Shown: piece by piece, positions 27,395-36,470 of the stretch
Position numbering within the stretch: position 1 is the first letter of the stretch
How the letters are laid out: each line of letters starts with the position of its first letter
Position numbers and translations under genes: made by a program
The notes under the pieces: generated by a model
Told to the model about the DNA's origin: nothing
Databases searched by the model: none
Seen by the model: the letters and a program-made list of their open reading frames with translations, nothing else
Assembly (NCBI RefSeq): GCF_000215955.2
Contig: NZ_AFNV02000011.1
Coordinates: 1 to 64,000 of the forward strand
Source of the DNA: Salinisphaera shabanensis E1L3A
Lineage (GTDB): Bacteria > Pseudomonadota > Gammaproteobacteria > Nevskiales > Salinisphaeraceae
Length of the DNA stretch: 64,000 bases
Direction: 5' to 3'

Positions 27395-28326
27395 GCGGCG
27401 TGGTCCGGGACGTCGCGTGTGAGTTCGCGAAAACGGCTTTCCAGGTCGGGTGCGTGGCTGGTCATCTCCAGCAGTTGCCACCCCTGGTGCACGGCGGTTT
27501 CGGCCAACGCGCTTCGAATATCGTGGCCGGTTTCTGCAACCACGCGCCAACGCCCGTCGCCGGTTGACTCGACCGATTGCACGCCGGCCAGCGCTGCGAG
27601 CGTTTGCGTGCTCGGGCCCGAGCGCAGCGTGATATCGACCACGGCCGGGATGTGCGCGATCCCGCTCGGGCGTTCGTCGAGCACGACCCGTCCGTGGTGC
27701 AGGATGACCACGCGTGCGGCGACCGCTTCGATTTCCGACAGGATATGGCTGGACACGATCACGCTATGGTTGGCGGCAAGCCGTGCCACCAGCTCGCGAA
27801 TGCCGCGCAACTGGTTCGGGTCGAGCCCGGCCGTGGGCTCGTCGAAGATCAGGACGTCCGGGCGGTGCACGATCGCTTGGGCGATGCCTACACGTTGCTG
27901 ATAGCCCTTCGACAGATTGCCGATCAAGCGTTTGCCGACGTCTTCGAGCCCGCAATCGGCCTTGGCCTGGGCGATCGCGTCGCGGCGCGCGGCGCGCGGG
28001 ATACGGTGCAGACGGGCACAGAATTTCAAATATTCGTCGACCGTGAGTTCAGCGTAGACCGGCGGGTGTTCGGGTAGATAACCGAGATGGCGTTTGGCCT
28101 GCAGCGGTGCGCGTGCCATATCGAAGCCGGCGATCTCGATACGACCGGCGCTGGGCGCGAGCGTGCCGGCGAGCATGCGCAGGGTGGTGGATTTGCCGGC
28201 CCCATTGGGGCCAAGCAATCCCAGCACTTCGCCGCGCGTAAGCGACAGATCCACGCCATCGACCGCGCGTCGGCCCGCATAATCGCGGACCAGCCCTTGC
28301 GCTACGAGCTTCAAATCGCTTTCCAT
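27391..28326 (-). CDS. ABC transporter ATP-binding protein, GldA-like
   Basis: ATPase of 311 aa with Walker A GPNGAGKST, signature LSKGYQQRVGIAQA, Walker B VLIFDEPTAGLDP and switch His in SSHILSEIEA, followed by a C-terminal extension as in GldA/NatA drug- or export-type ATPases. ATG 28326 is chosen because homology starts there; an upstream start would add 13 residues. First gene of a four-gene operon with gaps of -4, -1 and +7 bp. Confidence 0.85.
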   Translation of the reverse strand: MESDLKLVAQGLVRDYAGRRAVDGVDLSLTRGEVLGLLGPNGAGKSTTLRMLAGTLAPSAGRIEIAGFDMARAPLQAKRHLGYLPEHPPVYAELTVDEYLKFCARLHRIPRAARRDAIAQAKADCGLEDVGKRLIGNLSKGYQQRVGIAQAIVHRPDVLIFDEPTAGLDPNQLRGIRELVARLAANHSVIVSSHILSEIEAVAARVVILHHGRVVLDERPSGIAHIPAVVDITLRSGPSTQTLAALAGVQSVESTGDGRWRVVAETGHDIRSALAETAVHQGWQLLEMTSHAPDLESRFRELTRDVPDHAA

Positions 28327-28407
28327 GATGGTTTCCCGGCAAACCGGCAGCGTTCGGCCGTACAAAACGGCGACAACGACGAAGCCGAATCATCCGCTGA
28401 CAGGATC

Positions 28408-30429
28408 ATGACCCTAAACCACGACGATCGTTCGACAAAGCCGCAATCGAATTCGCAGTCCGCCGGCGAGCTGGGCGTGGATACCGGCGGTACATTCACC
28501 GACGTGATCGCACGCGAGAACGGTGCCCTGGCTGTCTACAAGATCGCCTCCACGCCGGACGCCCCGGAAGAGGCCGTGATCGACGGCGTGCGTCATTTTG
28601 CCGGCGACGCCGCGGCCGACTGGCGCATCGTGCATGGCTCCACGGTGGCGACCAACGCCGTGCTGGAGAACAACCTGGCCCGTACGGCGTATATCGCCAA
28701 TACCGGTTTTGCCGATGTGTTGACCATCGGCCGTCAGGCGCGCCGGGAGCTTTATGCGCTCGAGCCCGCGCCCAACCCCGTACCGGTGGCGCCCGAGTTG
28801 TGTTTCGAGGTCGATGCACGCCTCGATGCCCACGGCAATTCGCTCGTCGCGCTGGACGAGGCCATGTGCGATGCGCTGGTCGACAAGCTGCGTGAGGCCG
28901 GTGTCGAGGCCGTCGCGATCAACCTGCTGTTCGCTTTTCTGAACGGCGATGACGAAGCCGCCATCGAATCCGCGCTACGTAAGGCATTGCCGGATCTGGC
29001 CATTGCCCGTGGCAGTCGCGTTTTGCCCGAATACGGCGAATACGAACGCGGCATCGCGACCTGGCTCAACGCCGCGCTCGGGCCCACGGTCGGCGGCTAT
29101 CTGCGCCGCCTGGAAAGCGCGCTCGAACGGGTCGCAATCATGCACGGCGCAGCCGGCACGGTCGGCGTCGATCAGGCGGCCGATAATGCCGTGAACCTGT
29201 TGTTGTCCGGCCCGGCCGGCGGCTTGCTCGGGGCGCGCTTCGTGGCCCGATCCGCCGGGCTCGATCGGGTGCTCACGCTGGATATGGGCGGCACGAGCAG
29301 CGATGTGGCGCTGGTTGCCGATGAACTGGCATTGACCAGCAAGACCCGTATCGCCGGCTATCCGGTCGCCGTGCCCATGGTCGATATGCATACCATCGGT
29401 GCTGGCGGTGGCTCGATTGCCTGGCTGGATGCCGGTGGGCTGTTGCAGGTCGGCCCCGCGTCGGCCGGCGCCGAGCCCGGCCCGGCCTGCTATGGAAAGG
29501 GCGGCGAGCAGCCGACCGTAACCGATGCCCACGTTGTGCTCGGACGCCTGCCGGCCTCGACCCAGCTGGGCGGACATATGGGCCTCGACGTGGAGGCGGC
29601 ACGACGTGCGGTCGGGCGTATTGCCGAGCCGCTCGATTTGAGTGTCGAGGACGCGGCAGCCGGCATTCTGCGTATCGCGGATGAAGCCATGACCGGCGCG
29701 CTGCGCGTGATTTCGGTCGCGCGCGGGGAATCGGTGGCGGACGATAGCCTGCTGTGCTTTGGCGGCGCCGGGCCGCTGCACGCCTGCGCCTTGGCCGAAG
29801 GCATGGGCATGAAGCGCGTGCTCATTCCCGTGTTCGCTGGCGTGCTCTCGGCGCTCGGCATGCTGGTCGCCCGGCGTTCGCGCGAGCGTTCGCTGAGTAT
29901 TCTGCAGCCGCTGGCCGATGTGGATACCGACGAGATCGATGCATGGCTCGAACCGCTGCGGGAGGCGACGCGTGATGAACTGGTGGAAGAGGGCGTCGCC
30001 GAGTCCGACATCGAAGAACGATTGAGCGCCGATTTGCGCTACGCGGGCCAGAGCGCATCGCTCAACCTCGCCTGGCGCGAGCCGGCCGAACTGGTTGACG
30101 CGTTTCATGAGGCCCATGCAGCCCGCTACGGGCATCGCTTCGAACTGCCGGTCGAGCTGGTCAACCTGCGTCTGCACCGCGCCGGGCCCGTGCCCGACGT
30201 CGAACTGCCGGATATCGAGACGGGCGAGGGTACGCCCGAAGCCGCTGAAACTGTCGCTGTGCATGGTCTTGGCGATGCGGTTCCGGTTTACGATCGTGAC
30301 TCGCTCCACGCCGGCCAACGCTTCGATGGCCCGGCGATCGTGCGCGAAACCGTTACGACAACCTGGATCGCGCCGGACTGGGCGGCGCAGGTCGATACCA
30401 AGGGGAATCTGGTGTTGTGCCAGCGCTAA
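28408..30429 (+). CDS. Hydantoinase/oxoprolinase family protein (HyuA subunit)
   Basis: ATP-dependent hydantoinase A-type protein of 673 aa. The N terminus has the ASKHA nucleotide-binding motif GVDTGGTFTDV, and a second phosphate motif DMGGTSSDVA is near residue 290. A C-terminal domain with GPAIVRE follows. These proteins open hydantoin or 5-oxoproline rings, usually with a HyuB partner. No hyuB gene is adjacent, which is unusual, so the partner is elsewhere or not needed. ATG 28408 is preferred since earlier in-frame starts lie inside the opposite ABC gene. Confidence 0.85.
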   Translation: MTLNHDDRSTKPQSNSQSAGELGVDTGGTFTDVIARENGALAVYKIASTPDAPEEAVIDGVRHFAGDAAADWRIVHGSTVATNAVLENNLARTAYIANTGFADVLTIGRQARRELYALEPAPNPVPVAPELCFEVDARLDAHGNSLVALDEAMCDALVDKLREAGVEAVAINLLFAFLNGDDEAAIESALRKALPDLAIARGSRVLPEYGEYERGIATWLNAALGPTVGGYLRRLESALERVAIMHGAAGTVGVDQAADNAVNLLLSGPAGGLLGARFVARSAGLDRVLTLDMGGTSSDVALVADELALTSKTRIAGYPVAVPMVDMHTIGAGGGSIAWLDAGGLLQVGPASAGAEPGPACYGKGGEQPTVTDAHVVLGRLPASTQLGGHMGLDVEAARRAVGRIAEPLDLSVEDAAAGILRIADEAMTGALRVISVARGESVADDSLLCFGGAGPLHACALAEGMGMKRVLIPVFAGVLSALGMLVARRSRERSLSILQPLADVDTDEIDAWLEPLREATRDELVEEGVAESDIEERLSADLRYAGQSASLNLAWREPAELVDAFHEAHAARYGHRFELPVELVNLRLHRAGPVPDVELPDIETGEGTPEAAETVAVHGLGDAVPVYDRDSLHAGQRFDGPAIVRETVTTTWIAPDWAAQVDTKGNLVLCQR

Positions 30430-30620
30430 TGGGGCGAACTAAGCCAGCGCTCTCGAGCTTGGAACTCGTGAGGCGGGTGGACTCGGTTACGCGATGTCGT
30501 TTCCTGCCGGGCGGTGTCACTGAAAAAGATGTTCGCAGGTCCAGACGTTTACGCTGATGTATATTGCACGCAACTGAGCTCGGGCGCTTGCCGCGTCCGC
30601 CCTGTGCAAGGAGCTAATCC

Positions 30621-31688
30621 GTGAGCGATCTTTTTCAACCCTGGACCATCGGCGAGGTCACGTTTCGCAATCGTTTATTCGTCTCGCCCATGTGTCAGTA
30701 TTCGGCCGAGGACGGTTTCCCGAACGATTGGCATTTCGTGCATCTGGGCAGCCGCGCGGTCGGCGGCGCGGGTCTGGTGATGATCGAGGCCTCGGCCGTT
30801 ACGCCGGCGGGGCGGATCACGCCGGCTGATCTCGGTTTGTGGCAGGACGCTCATATCGCCGAGTTCAAGCGCAATGCCGATTTCATTCATGCACAGGGCG
30901 CTGCCGTGGGTGTGCAGTTGGCCCACGCCGGCCGTAAGGCGTCCTGCGATGCCCCCTGGCGCGGTGGCAAGGCGCTCAGTGCCGAGCAGGGCGGCTGGCA
31001 GACCGTGGCGCCAAGCGCGATCGCATTTTCGGACGATTCGTCTATGCCGCATGCGCTCACGCATGCCGAGATTGTAGAACTCGTTGATGCGTTTGCCGCG
31101 GCGGCCGAGCGTGCGCTGGCCGCCGATATGGACATGGTCGAGTTGCACTGCGCGCACGGTTATCTCATGCACGAGTTTCTGTCGCCGCTGTCCAATACGC
31201 GCGACGACGACTACGGCGGCAGTCTGGCCAACCGCGCCCGTTTTCCGCTCGAAGTGGTACGCGCCGTGCGCGCGGTCTGGCCGAAGAACCGGCCGCTGTT
31301 CGTGCGTATTTCCTGTACCGACTGGGCCGACGGCGGCTGGGATATCGATGCGTCGGTACAGTTTGCGCACTGGCTCAAGGCTGAGGGCGTAGACGTGATC
31401 GATTGCTCCGGCGGCGGCAATACGCCGGCTGCAAAGATCCCCGTCGGACCGGGTTATCAGACCGGGTTCGCTGCACGTATCAAGCGCGACGTCGGTATTG
31501 CCACCGCTGCGGTCGGCATGATCACCGACCCCGTACAGGCCGAACATATACTGCATTCCGGCCAGGCCGACTGCGTACTGCTTGCGCGTGAACTGTTGCG
31601 CGATCCGTACTTCCCGTTGCGCGCGGCTCGCGAGCTGCACGGTGCCGAGGTGGATTGGCCTGTGCAGTACGAACGCGCGGCCCGATAG
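30621..31688 (+). CDS. NADH:flavin oxidoreductase, old yellow enzyme (YqjM/XenA class)
   Basis: FMN-dependent ene-reductase of 355 aa with a TIM barrel. SPMCQYSA carries the cysteine that tunes the flavin in YqjM-class enzymes, QLAHAGRKA the first substrate His region, and HCAHGYLMHEFLSP the conserved barrel strand. It reduces activated C=C bonds in the cytosol. The start is GTG 30621 with AAGGAG upstream. No co-transcribed gene is evident; 30430-30620 holds only presumed promoter sequence. Confidence 0.9.
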   Translation: MSDLFQPWTIGEVTFRNRLFVSPMCQYSAEDGFPNDWHFVHLGSRAVGGAGLVMIEASAVTPAGRITPADLGLWQDAHIAEFKRNADFIHAQGAAVGVQLAHAGRKASCDAPWRGGKALSAEQGGWQTVAPSAIAFSDDSSMPHALTHAEIVELVDAFAAAAERALAADMDMVELHCAHGYLMHEFLSPLSNTRDDDYGGSLANRARFPLEVVRAVRAVWPKNRPLFVRISCTDWADGGWDIDASVQFAHWLKAEGVDVIDCSGGGNTPAAKIPVGPGYQTGFAARIKRDVGIATAAVGMITDPVQAEHILHSGQADCVLLARELLRDPYFPLRAARELHGAEVDWPVQYERAAR

Positions 31689-31791
31689 CAGCGGGCGTGT
31701 TTTCAGCGCCCGGTTCGGCGCGTCGCTCCACATGGCTGGTACGTCGCTTGCATAGGCGTGCGGCTATTCCTCGCCCGGTACAATTGCACAG

Positions 31792-32805
31792 ATGAAAAAA
31801 CTAAACTGGCTCAAGCGGTTCTTGCCAGACCGATTCATCGTCGCGCTGCTTGCTGCGATCTGTCTGGCGAGCTTCGTGCCGATCTCCGGTACGGTCGCGG
31901 TTTACTACGACTACTTCACCAACGCCGCCATCGCCCTGTTGTTTTTTCTGCATGGTGCAAAGCTCTCGCGCGATGCGATCTATGCGGGCGCGACCAACTG
32001 GCGGTTGCACGTATGCGTTTTGCTGACGACTTTTGCGCTGTTTCCGCTCATCGGCCTGGCTTCGCAGCCGCTGCTCGGCGGCTGGCTGACGCCGGAGTTG
32101 CTTGCCGGCGTGTTGTTTCTCTGTCTTTTGCCATCGACGGTGCAGTCGTCAATCGCGTTCACGTCGGTGGCACGCGGCAATATTCCGGGCGCGGTCTGTA
32201 GTGCCAGCCTGTCGAATGTGCTGGGTGTGTTCATCACGCCCCTGCTTGCCGGGCTCTTGATCAGCTCGCAGTCGATCAGCGGCGGCGGTTCGCTCAATGC
32301 CGTCGTCGATATTCTACTCAAGATTCTGTTGCCGTTCGTGCTCGGCCAGATCGCGCGCCGCTGGGTCGGTGGCTGGATTTCGGCCCATCCGAAACTGGTG
32401 AAGTTCGTCGATCAGGGCTCGATCGTGCTTGTGGTATACGGCGCGTTCAGTGCCTCGGTCGTCGAAGGGCTCTGGCAGCGCATGCCGCTATCGGCGCTGG
32501 CGGTCCTTGCGGTCGTGTGCGTCGTACTGCTGGGGGTTGTCATGGGGCTGACGTTCATCGTCGGCCGGCGCTTCTTCTCGCGCGAAGATGAAATCGTGCT
32601 GCTGTTCTGCGGCTCGAAGAAATCGCTGGCCAGCGGTATTCCGATGGCCAAGGTTCTATTTGCGGGTAGCGCGCTCGGGAGCGCGGTGTTGCCGCTGATG
32701 CTCTTTCACCAGCTTCAGTTGATCGTTTGCGCGCTGATCGCCGCCCGGTATGGGCGGGCAGCGGATGCCGCGGATGCCGCATCGGCTACAGGGCCAGCCC
32801 GCTGA
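31792..32805 (+). CDS. Bile acid:sodium symporter family transporter (YfeH-like)
   Basis: Inner-membrane transporter of 337 aa with about ten helices. LLPSTVQSSIAFTSVARGN is the hallmark of the SBF-like YfeH subgroup. Bacterial members move organic anions, with few substrates proven. It is followed closely by an MFS gene whose start lies 9 bp or less beyond the stop, so both are probably one transcript. Confidence 0.85.
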   Translation: MKKLNWLKRFLPDRFIVALLAAICLASFVPISGTVAVYYDYFTNAAIALLFFLHGAKLSRDAIYAGATNWRLHVCVLLTTFALFPLIGLASQPLLGGWLTPELLAGVLFLCLLPSTVQSSIAFTSVARGNIPGAVCSASLSNVLGVFITPLLAGLLISSQSISGGGSLNAVVDILLKILLPFVLGQIARRWVGGWISAHPKLVKFVDQGSIVLVVYGAFSASVVEGLWQRMPLSALAVLAVVCVVLLGVVMGLTFIVGRRFFSREDEIVLLFCGSKKSLASGIPMAKVLFAGSALGSAVLPLMLFHQLQLIVCALIAARYGRAADAADAASATGPAR

Positions 32806-32813
32806 GTTCGGGT

Positions 32814-34037
32814 TTGTCGACGGTCGATCGCGACCGCAGAACCACCGGATGGCAGATCGCCGGCATCGCCTTTCTGGGCGGTGTGGGCGGCGGCGTGGTG
32901 TTTCCGATTCTGCCGGTGATCGGTATGGATCTGGGGATTTCCGGGTTCATGATCGGCCTGATTCTGTCGGCCAATCGTATTACCCGGCTGGGCTTCAATC
33001 CGATCACGGGCAGCCTGTTGGATCGTTTCGGCGCGCGCTGGCCGGTGGCTATCGGGCTCGCGATCGAAGCACTCGGCACATTGGCCTTTTCGATCGGTCT
33101 GGTAGCGGACTCACCCGGTGCGTGGTTTCTTGCCGGGCGCGTCATCTGGGGTGTCGGTTCGTCGCTGCTTCTGGTCGGCACGCTGGCCGCGGTCATGGCA
33201 ATCGCGCCGCAGGCGCGGCGTGGCGGCATGACTGCGCGTGTCCGTACGGCGATCAGCCTCGGCCTGCCTGCCGGGCTGGTTATCGGTGGACTGATTGCCG
33301 ACGGCGCGTCGGCCAACGCCGCCTTTTTGACGGCGACCGCTCTAAGTGTCGTCGCGGCATTGCTGGCCGTGGTGGTGTTGCCGCCGACCAGCGGTCGTAG
33401 TCCGGAGCCGGCCGAACAGCGCAGCAAGCCCGAAACGACGCGCGAACAGTGGCGTGCGCTGCTTGGCTTGAAGACCCTGCGCATCATCTGGGGCGCGAAC
33501 GCGCTGCTGTTCTTTGCTGTATCTGGCGTATTGCTGGCCACCATCGCGGTGCTCGTGGATCAACGCGGCCTGTTCGTGTTCGGTCTCGGTGCCGAAGGCA
33601 GCGCCGGGCTCTTGATGGCGGTACTGATGAGCGCACGTGCCGGCGCATCGCTGGCGGCAGGGCGCGTACTCGATCGGACTCAATCTCGTACCCGGCTGTT
33701 GCTGCCGGCAATGGCACTGGTTGCGATCGGGTTCGCCGGACTGGGTCTGGCGACCAGCGCCGTAACCGCGGCGATGGCGTTGCTGGTGATCGGCGTTGGC
33801 TCCGGCGGCCTGACAATTCCCATGCTGACCTTGCTTGGCGACGTGACGCCGCCGCACCTGCACGGGCGTGCGCTGTCGGTCTATCAATGGTCGAGCGATT
33901 TTGGCGGGGCGCTTGGCCCAGCCGCCGGGCTGGAGCTGGGGCGGCTGGTCGGCTTTGGGCCGAGCTATGCCGGCGTAGGCCTGTTGATGCTGGCGATGGC
34001 ACTGCCGCTGTGCGGGCTGATCGCGCGTGAGCGCTGA
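32814..34037 (+). CDS. Major facilitator superfamily transporter
   Basis: Twelve-helix carrier of about 407 aa. It shows the loop 2-3 region after TRLGFNPITGSLLDRFGARWPV (the MFS motif A G-x-L-x-D-R-x-G-x-R) and a central loop near residue 190. The substrate is not predictable; drug or metabolite efflux is the common role. The start is uncertain: TTG 32814 is the first near-standard start after the symporter stop, and an upstream start would overlap that gene. Confidence 0.82.
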   Translation: MSTVDRDRRTTGWQIAGIAFLGGVGGGVVFPILPVIGMDLGISGFMIGLILSANRITRLGFNPITGSLLDRFGARWPVAIGLAIEALGTLAFSIGLVADSPGAWFLAGRVIWGVGSSLLLVGTLAAVMAIAPQARRGGMTARVRTAISLGLPAGLVIGGLIADGASANAAFLTATALSVVAALLAVVVLPPTSGRSPEPAEQRSKPETTREQWRALLGLKTLRIIWGANALLFFAVSGVLLATIAVLVDQRGLFVFGLGAEGSAGLLMAVLMSARAGASLAAGRVLDRTQSRTRLLLPAMALVAIGFAGLGLATSAVTAAMALLVIGVGSGGLTIPMLTLLGDVTPPHLHGRALSVYQWSSDFGGALGPAAGLELGRLVGFGPSYAGVGLLMLAMALPLCGLIARER

Positions 34038-34049
34038 CCGGATGGCGCG

Positions 34050-34946
34050 TTAGCCAACCGTTGGTTCGGCGCGACCCAGCGCACAGCGGTTGATCTCGTG
34101 GCCGTCGTTGTCGACGAACACGGTTTCGGCCCGCACCGTGTCGTCCTCGACGGTCAGCGCGATATGGTGGCGTTTTTCGCCGTTATCCTCGATACGCGGC
34201 ACCCGCGCGGCGTTGAGATACAGCGTTGTCGCGTCCTGTGCCCAGGTGTCGCGCCAGGCACCGGTGTGCTTGCTGCGGTGATGCATGTGCCCAGCGAGCA
34301 CTGCCCGCACGCGTCGGCCCGTGCTGTGAGCATGATCGATGGCCATGCGCAGGTCCGGGTCGCCGAAGTCGCCGTGGTCGGGATCGAAATCGCAGCCGAA
34401 CGGCGTGCCGGGTGTATCGCCGAGCCCGGCAGGGCCGTTGTGGGCCAGCACGACGAGATTCTTTGGCGCATCGTCCACGAGCGCACATAGCCGGGCCGCG
34501 CTGGCTTCGAAATCGGCGATACCAAATGCCGATTTCAGATAATGGCGATAGTAGAAACGATTCGGGCCCATGGCGTGCGGTCGTGCGACCAGCAGGCCGA
34601 GATCGGTGTCGAGCCGTGCCAGATTGTAGCCGCCCAGCCGCACGCCGCCGAGGGTTTCATCAAGCCGGCGTACGCGTTTTGCCATGCCGCGCGCGCCCAG
34701 GCGCGCGGCCAGCGGGCGGTTCTTGACCTCGGCGAGCAGTTGCCAAAGCCCCACCGCGTCGTGATTGCCTGGAATTGCCCACCCCGGTTTGGTGAGCCCC
34801 GCGAGCTGGCGCGCGACCGGCAAGCTGTTGGCCACGCGCGCGAAGTCGCCCACGAACAGCAGCATGTCGTAGTTGCTGGCATTGAAGAACGCGGTGTCGC
34901 GTTCATCCCAGAAGCCGTGTATGTCGCCGATGACGCCGAATCTCAT
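34050..34946 (-). CDS. Metallophosphoesterase (calcineurin-like)
   Basis: Cytosolic phosphoesterase of 298 aa with the dinuclear metal motifs GDIHG (residues 7-11), GDF, GNHD and a late GHMHH. The sequence from FGVIGDIHGFWDERD resembles the TIGR04168 group first noted in phototrophs. The substrate is unknown. ATG 34946 is chosen because the first metal motif lies directly after it; an upstream ATG at 34988 adds 14 unrelated residues. Confidence 0.82.
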   Translation of the reverse strand: MRFGVIGDIHGFWDERDTAFFNASNYDMLLFVGDFARVANSLPVARQLAGLTKPGWAIPGNHDAVGLWQLLAEVKNRPLAARLGARGMAKRVRRLDETLGGVRLGGYNLARLDTDLGLLVARPHAMGPNRFYYRHYLKSAFGIADFEASAARLCALVDDAPKNLVVLAHNGPAGLGDTPGTPFGCDFDPDHGDFGDPDLRMAIDHAHSTGRRVRAVLAGHMHHRSKHTGAWRDTWAQDATTLYLNAARVPRIEDNGEKRHHIALTVEDDTVRAETVFVDNDGHEINRCALGRAEPTVG

Positions 34947-35012
34947 GGCGGACGTTTTAGGCTGCCACGGCTTCGGCGTCAAACCCACGCCGCCATGCCG
35001 GGCCGGCCGTGG

Positions 35013-36236
35013 CTAGAACGCGATCTCGCCGCGCAAAGTGACGACCTTGGCGTCTTCGAGCCCCATGCCGCCGGGATTGACGATGTATTGGAAGTCCGGC
35101 TTGAGCGCCATCCAGCCAGTGACCTGAATGGCATGAAAGACTTCGATGGCGGTTTCGTGCTCTTCGATGAAGCCGGCCCCCGGCGCATCGGAGAAATCGA
35201 CGCGGCTGGCCATGAGCCCGGTGATATCGTCGGGTCGATCGTCGATCAGGCCGGTGATCTGTATGCCCGCGCCTATATGCGAGGCCAGTTCGCTCACATC
35301 CTCGTCGGCCTGGCCGTACTGGGCAAAGCCGTCGACGGCGAAGGAGGAGCTCAGGTCGTCGTAGAGCGACTGGTCCCAGACCACATACACGCCTTTGCTG
35401 GAATCCTCCGTGCCGCCGTCGAAACGGGTGAAGTCGCCATCGTGGCGCCAGTAGCCCACGCCCACGCGGCCGCCTAGATCGTCGATCGTGTATTTCAGAC
35501 CGGCTTCGCCGACGCTGAAGCGGTCGCTGTCGTCGTCGAGGAAATCATCCGGCCCGCGTGTGCCGGTACGTCGGCCATTCAGGCTCGAGCCATCGTAAAT
35601 ACCGGCCCGTGCATAGGTGCCGCCCGGCAGTTTGGCGAACAGCGCAATCGCGGTGGCCGGATCCGGATAGGAAGGGAACGCCAGGATCGTGGGCGAAAAA
35701 CCCGGTGAGGAGTTCAGGAACTGGTCACCGTTGTCGACATAGGCAAAGTCTTCGTTCGCATCCATCTTGCCGAGCTTGATGGCAAAGCGCTCGTCGAACA
35801 GGTCCTGGCGATACCAGAGCGAGTAGAAAGCATCTACCGGTGTTTCATCGATGTTGGAGTAGACCTGGATATCGCCGCTGTCGAGGTTGCCGTTATCGCC
35901 GTGAAAACCCAGATAGGATGCGCGCAATGTGCCACCGGGCCAGCCGAACGCGGCGGCCGTATCCAGCTCGACGCCCGCTTCGATCAGATAGCGCGCCGCT
36001 GTCGCGCGTGGTTCGGCGCCGCCGTCGAGCACGATCGAATAATCGCCGACGGCTACCGCATCGAACGTCAGTCCGTGGGATGTGGCGGCCGGGCGCAGCC
36101 CGCCCAGATCGCCGATCAGCGTATCCCGGGTCGAGACATTCGGCGCGCCGCCAGCGTCTATCTCATCGCTCGTTTCGGCATTCGACGGCCCCGCCGCGGC
36201 CACGACAGCGCCAACCACCAGCGTCGATGCCAGCAC
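35013..36236 (-). CDS. Carbohydrate-selective porin, OprB family
   Basis: Outer-membrane porin of 407 aa with a signal-like N terminus (VVGAVVAAAGPSNA) and a 16-strand barrel ending LRGEIAF with terminal Phe. Segments such as SPGFSPTILAFPSYPDPATA and GVYVVWDQSLYD are typical of OprB. GTG 36236 is the only start downstream of an in-frame TGA. Upstream, ATG 36287 opens a basic, more natural signal sequence (MKPSTHAA) that meets this TGA, so a CGA-to-TGA change may have shortened the gene. Confidence 0.8.
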   Translation of the reverse strand: MLASTLVVGAVVAAAGPSNAETSDEIDAGGAPNVSTRDTLIGDLGGLRPAATSHGLTFDAVAVGDYSIVLDGGAEPRATAARYLIEAGVELDTAAAFGWPGGTLRASYLGFHGDNGNLDSGDIQVYSNIDETPVDAFYSLWYRQDLFDERFAIKLGKMDANEDFAYVDNGDQFLNSSPGFSPTILAFPSYPDPATAIALFAKLPGGTYARAGIYDGSSLNGRRTGTRGPDDFLDDDSDRFSVGEAGLKYTIDDLGGRVGVGYWRHDGDFTRFDGGTEDSSKGVYVVWDQSLYDDLSSSFAVDGFAQYGQADEDVSELASHIGAGIQITGLIDDRPDDITGLMASRVDFSDAPGAGFIEEHETAIEVFHAIQVTGWMALKPDFQYIVNPGGMGLEDAKVVTLRGEIAF

Positions 36237-36375
36237 GTGTACCGGCCGCTGTGCAGTGGTTCACGCGGCATGGGTCGACGGCTTCATGTTGTCGGGTGTC
36301 GGTCGTCCAGGCATAGGCGCGTCTGCGGTTTTCACATTGATCGACAGGCGGATGGATAATTGACAGCCTGCGCAC

Positions 36376-36399
36376 TAAAAATTAGCATGGGCTAAACTT
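36376..36399 (+). promoter_or_regulatory. Putative MntR operator of the sit operon
   Basis: TTAGC-ATGG-GCTAA at 36382-36395 is a perfect inverted repeat. Its core TAGC-N4-GCTA is that of the enterobacterial MntR operator. It lies about 75-90 bp ahead of sitA. Confidence 0.55.
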
Positions 36400-36470
36400 C
36401 GTGGCCATAGGCTAGTGGGAGTCGTGGCGGCTCAAGCCGGTTTCTTATCTGGTGTTTGTGGGAGATAAAC

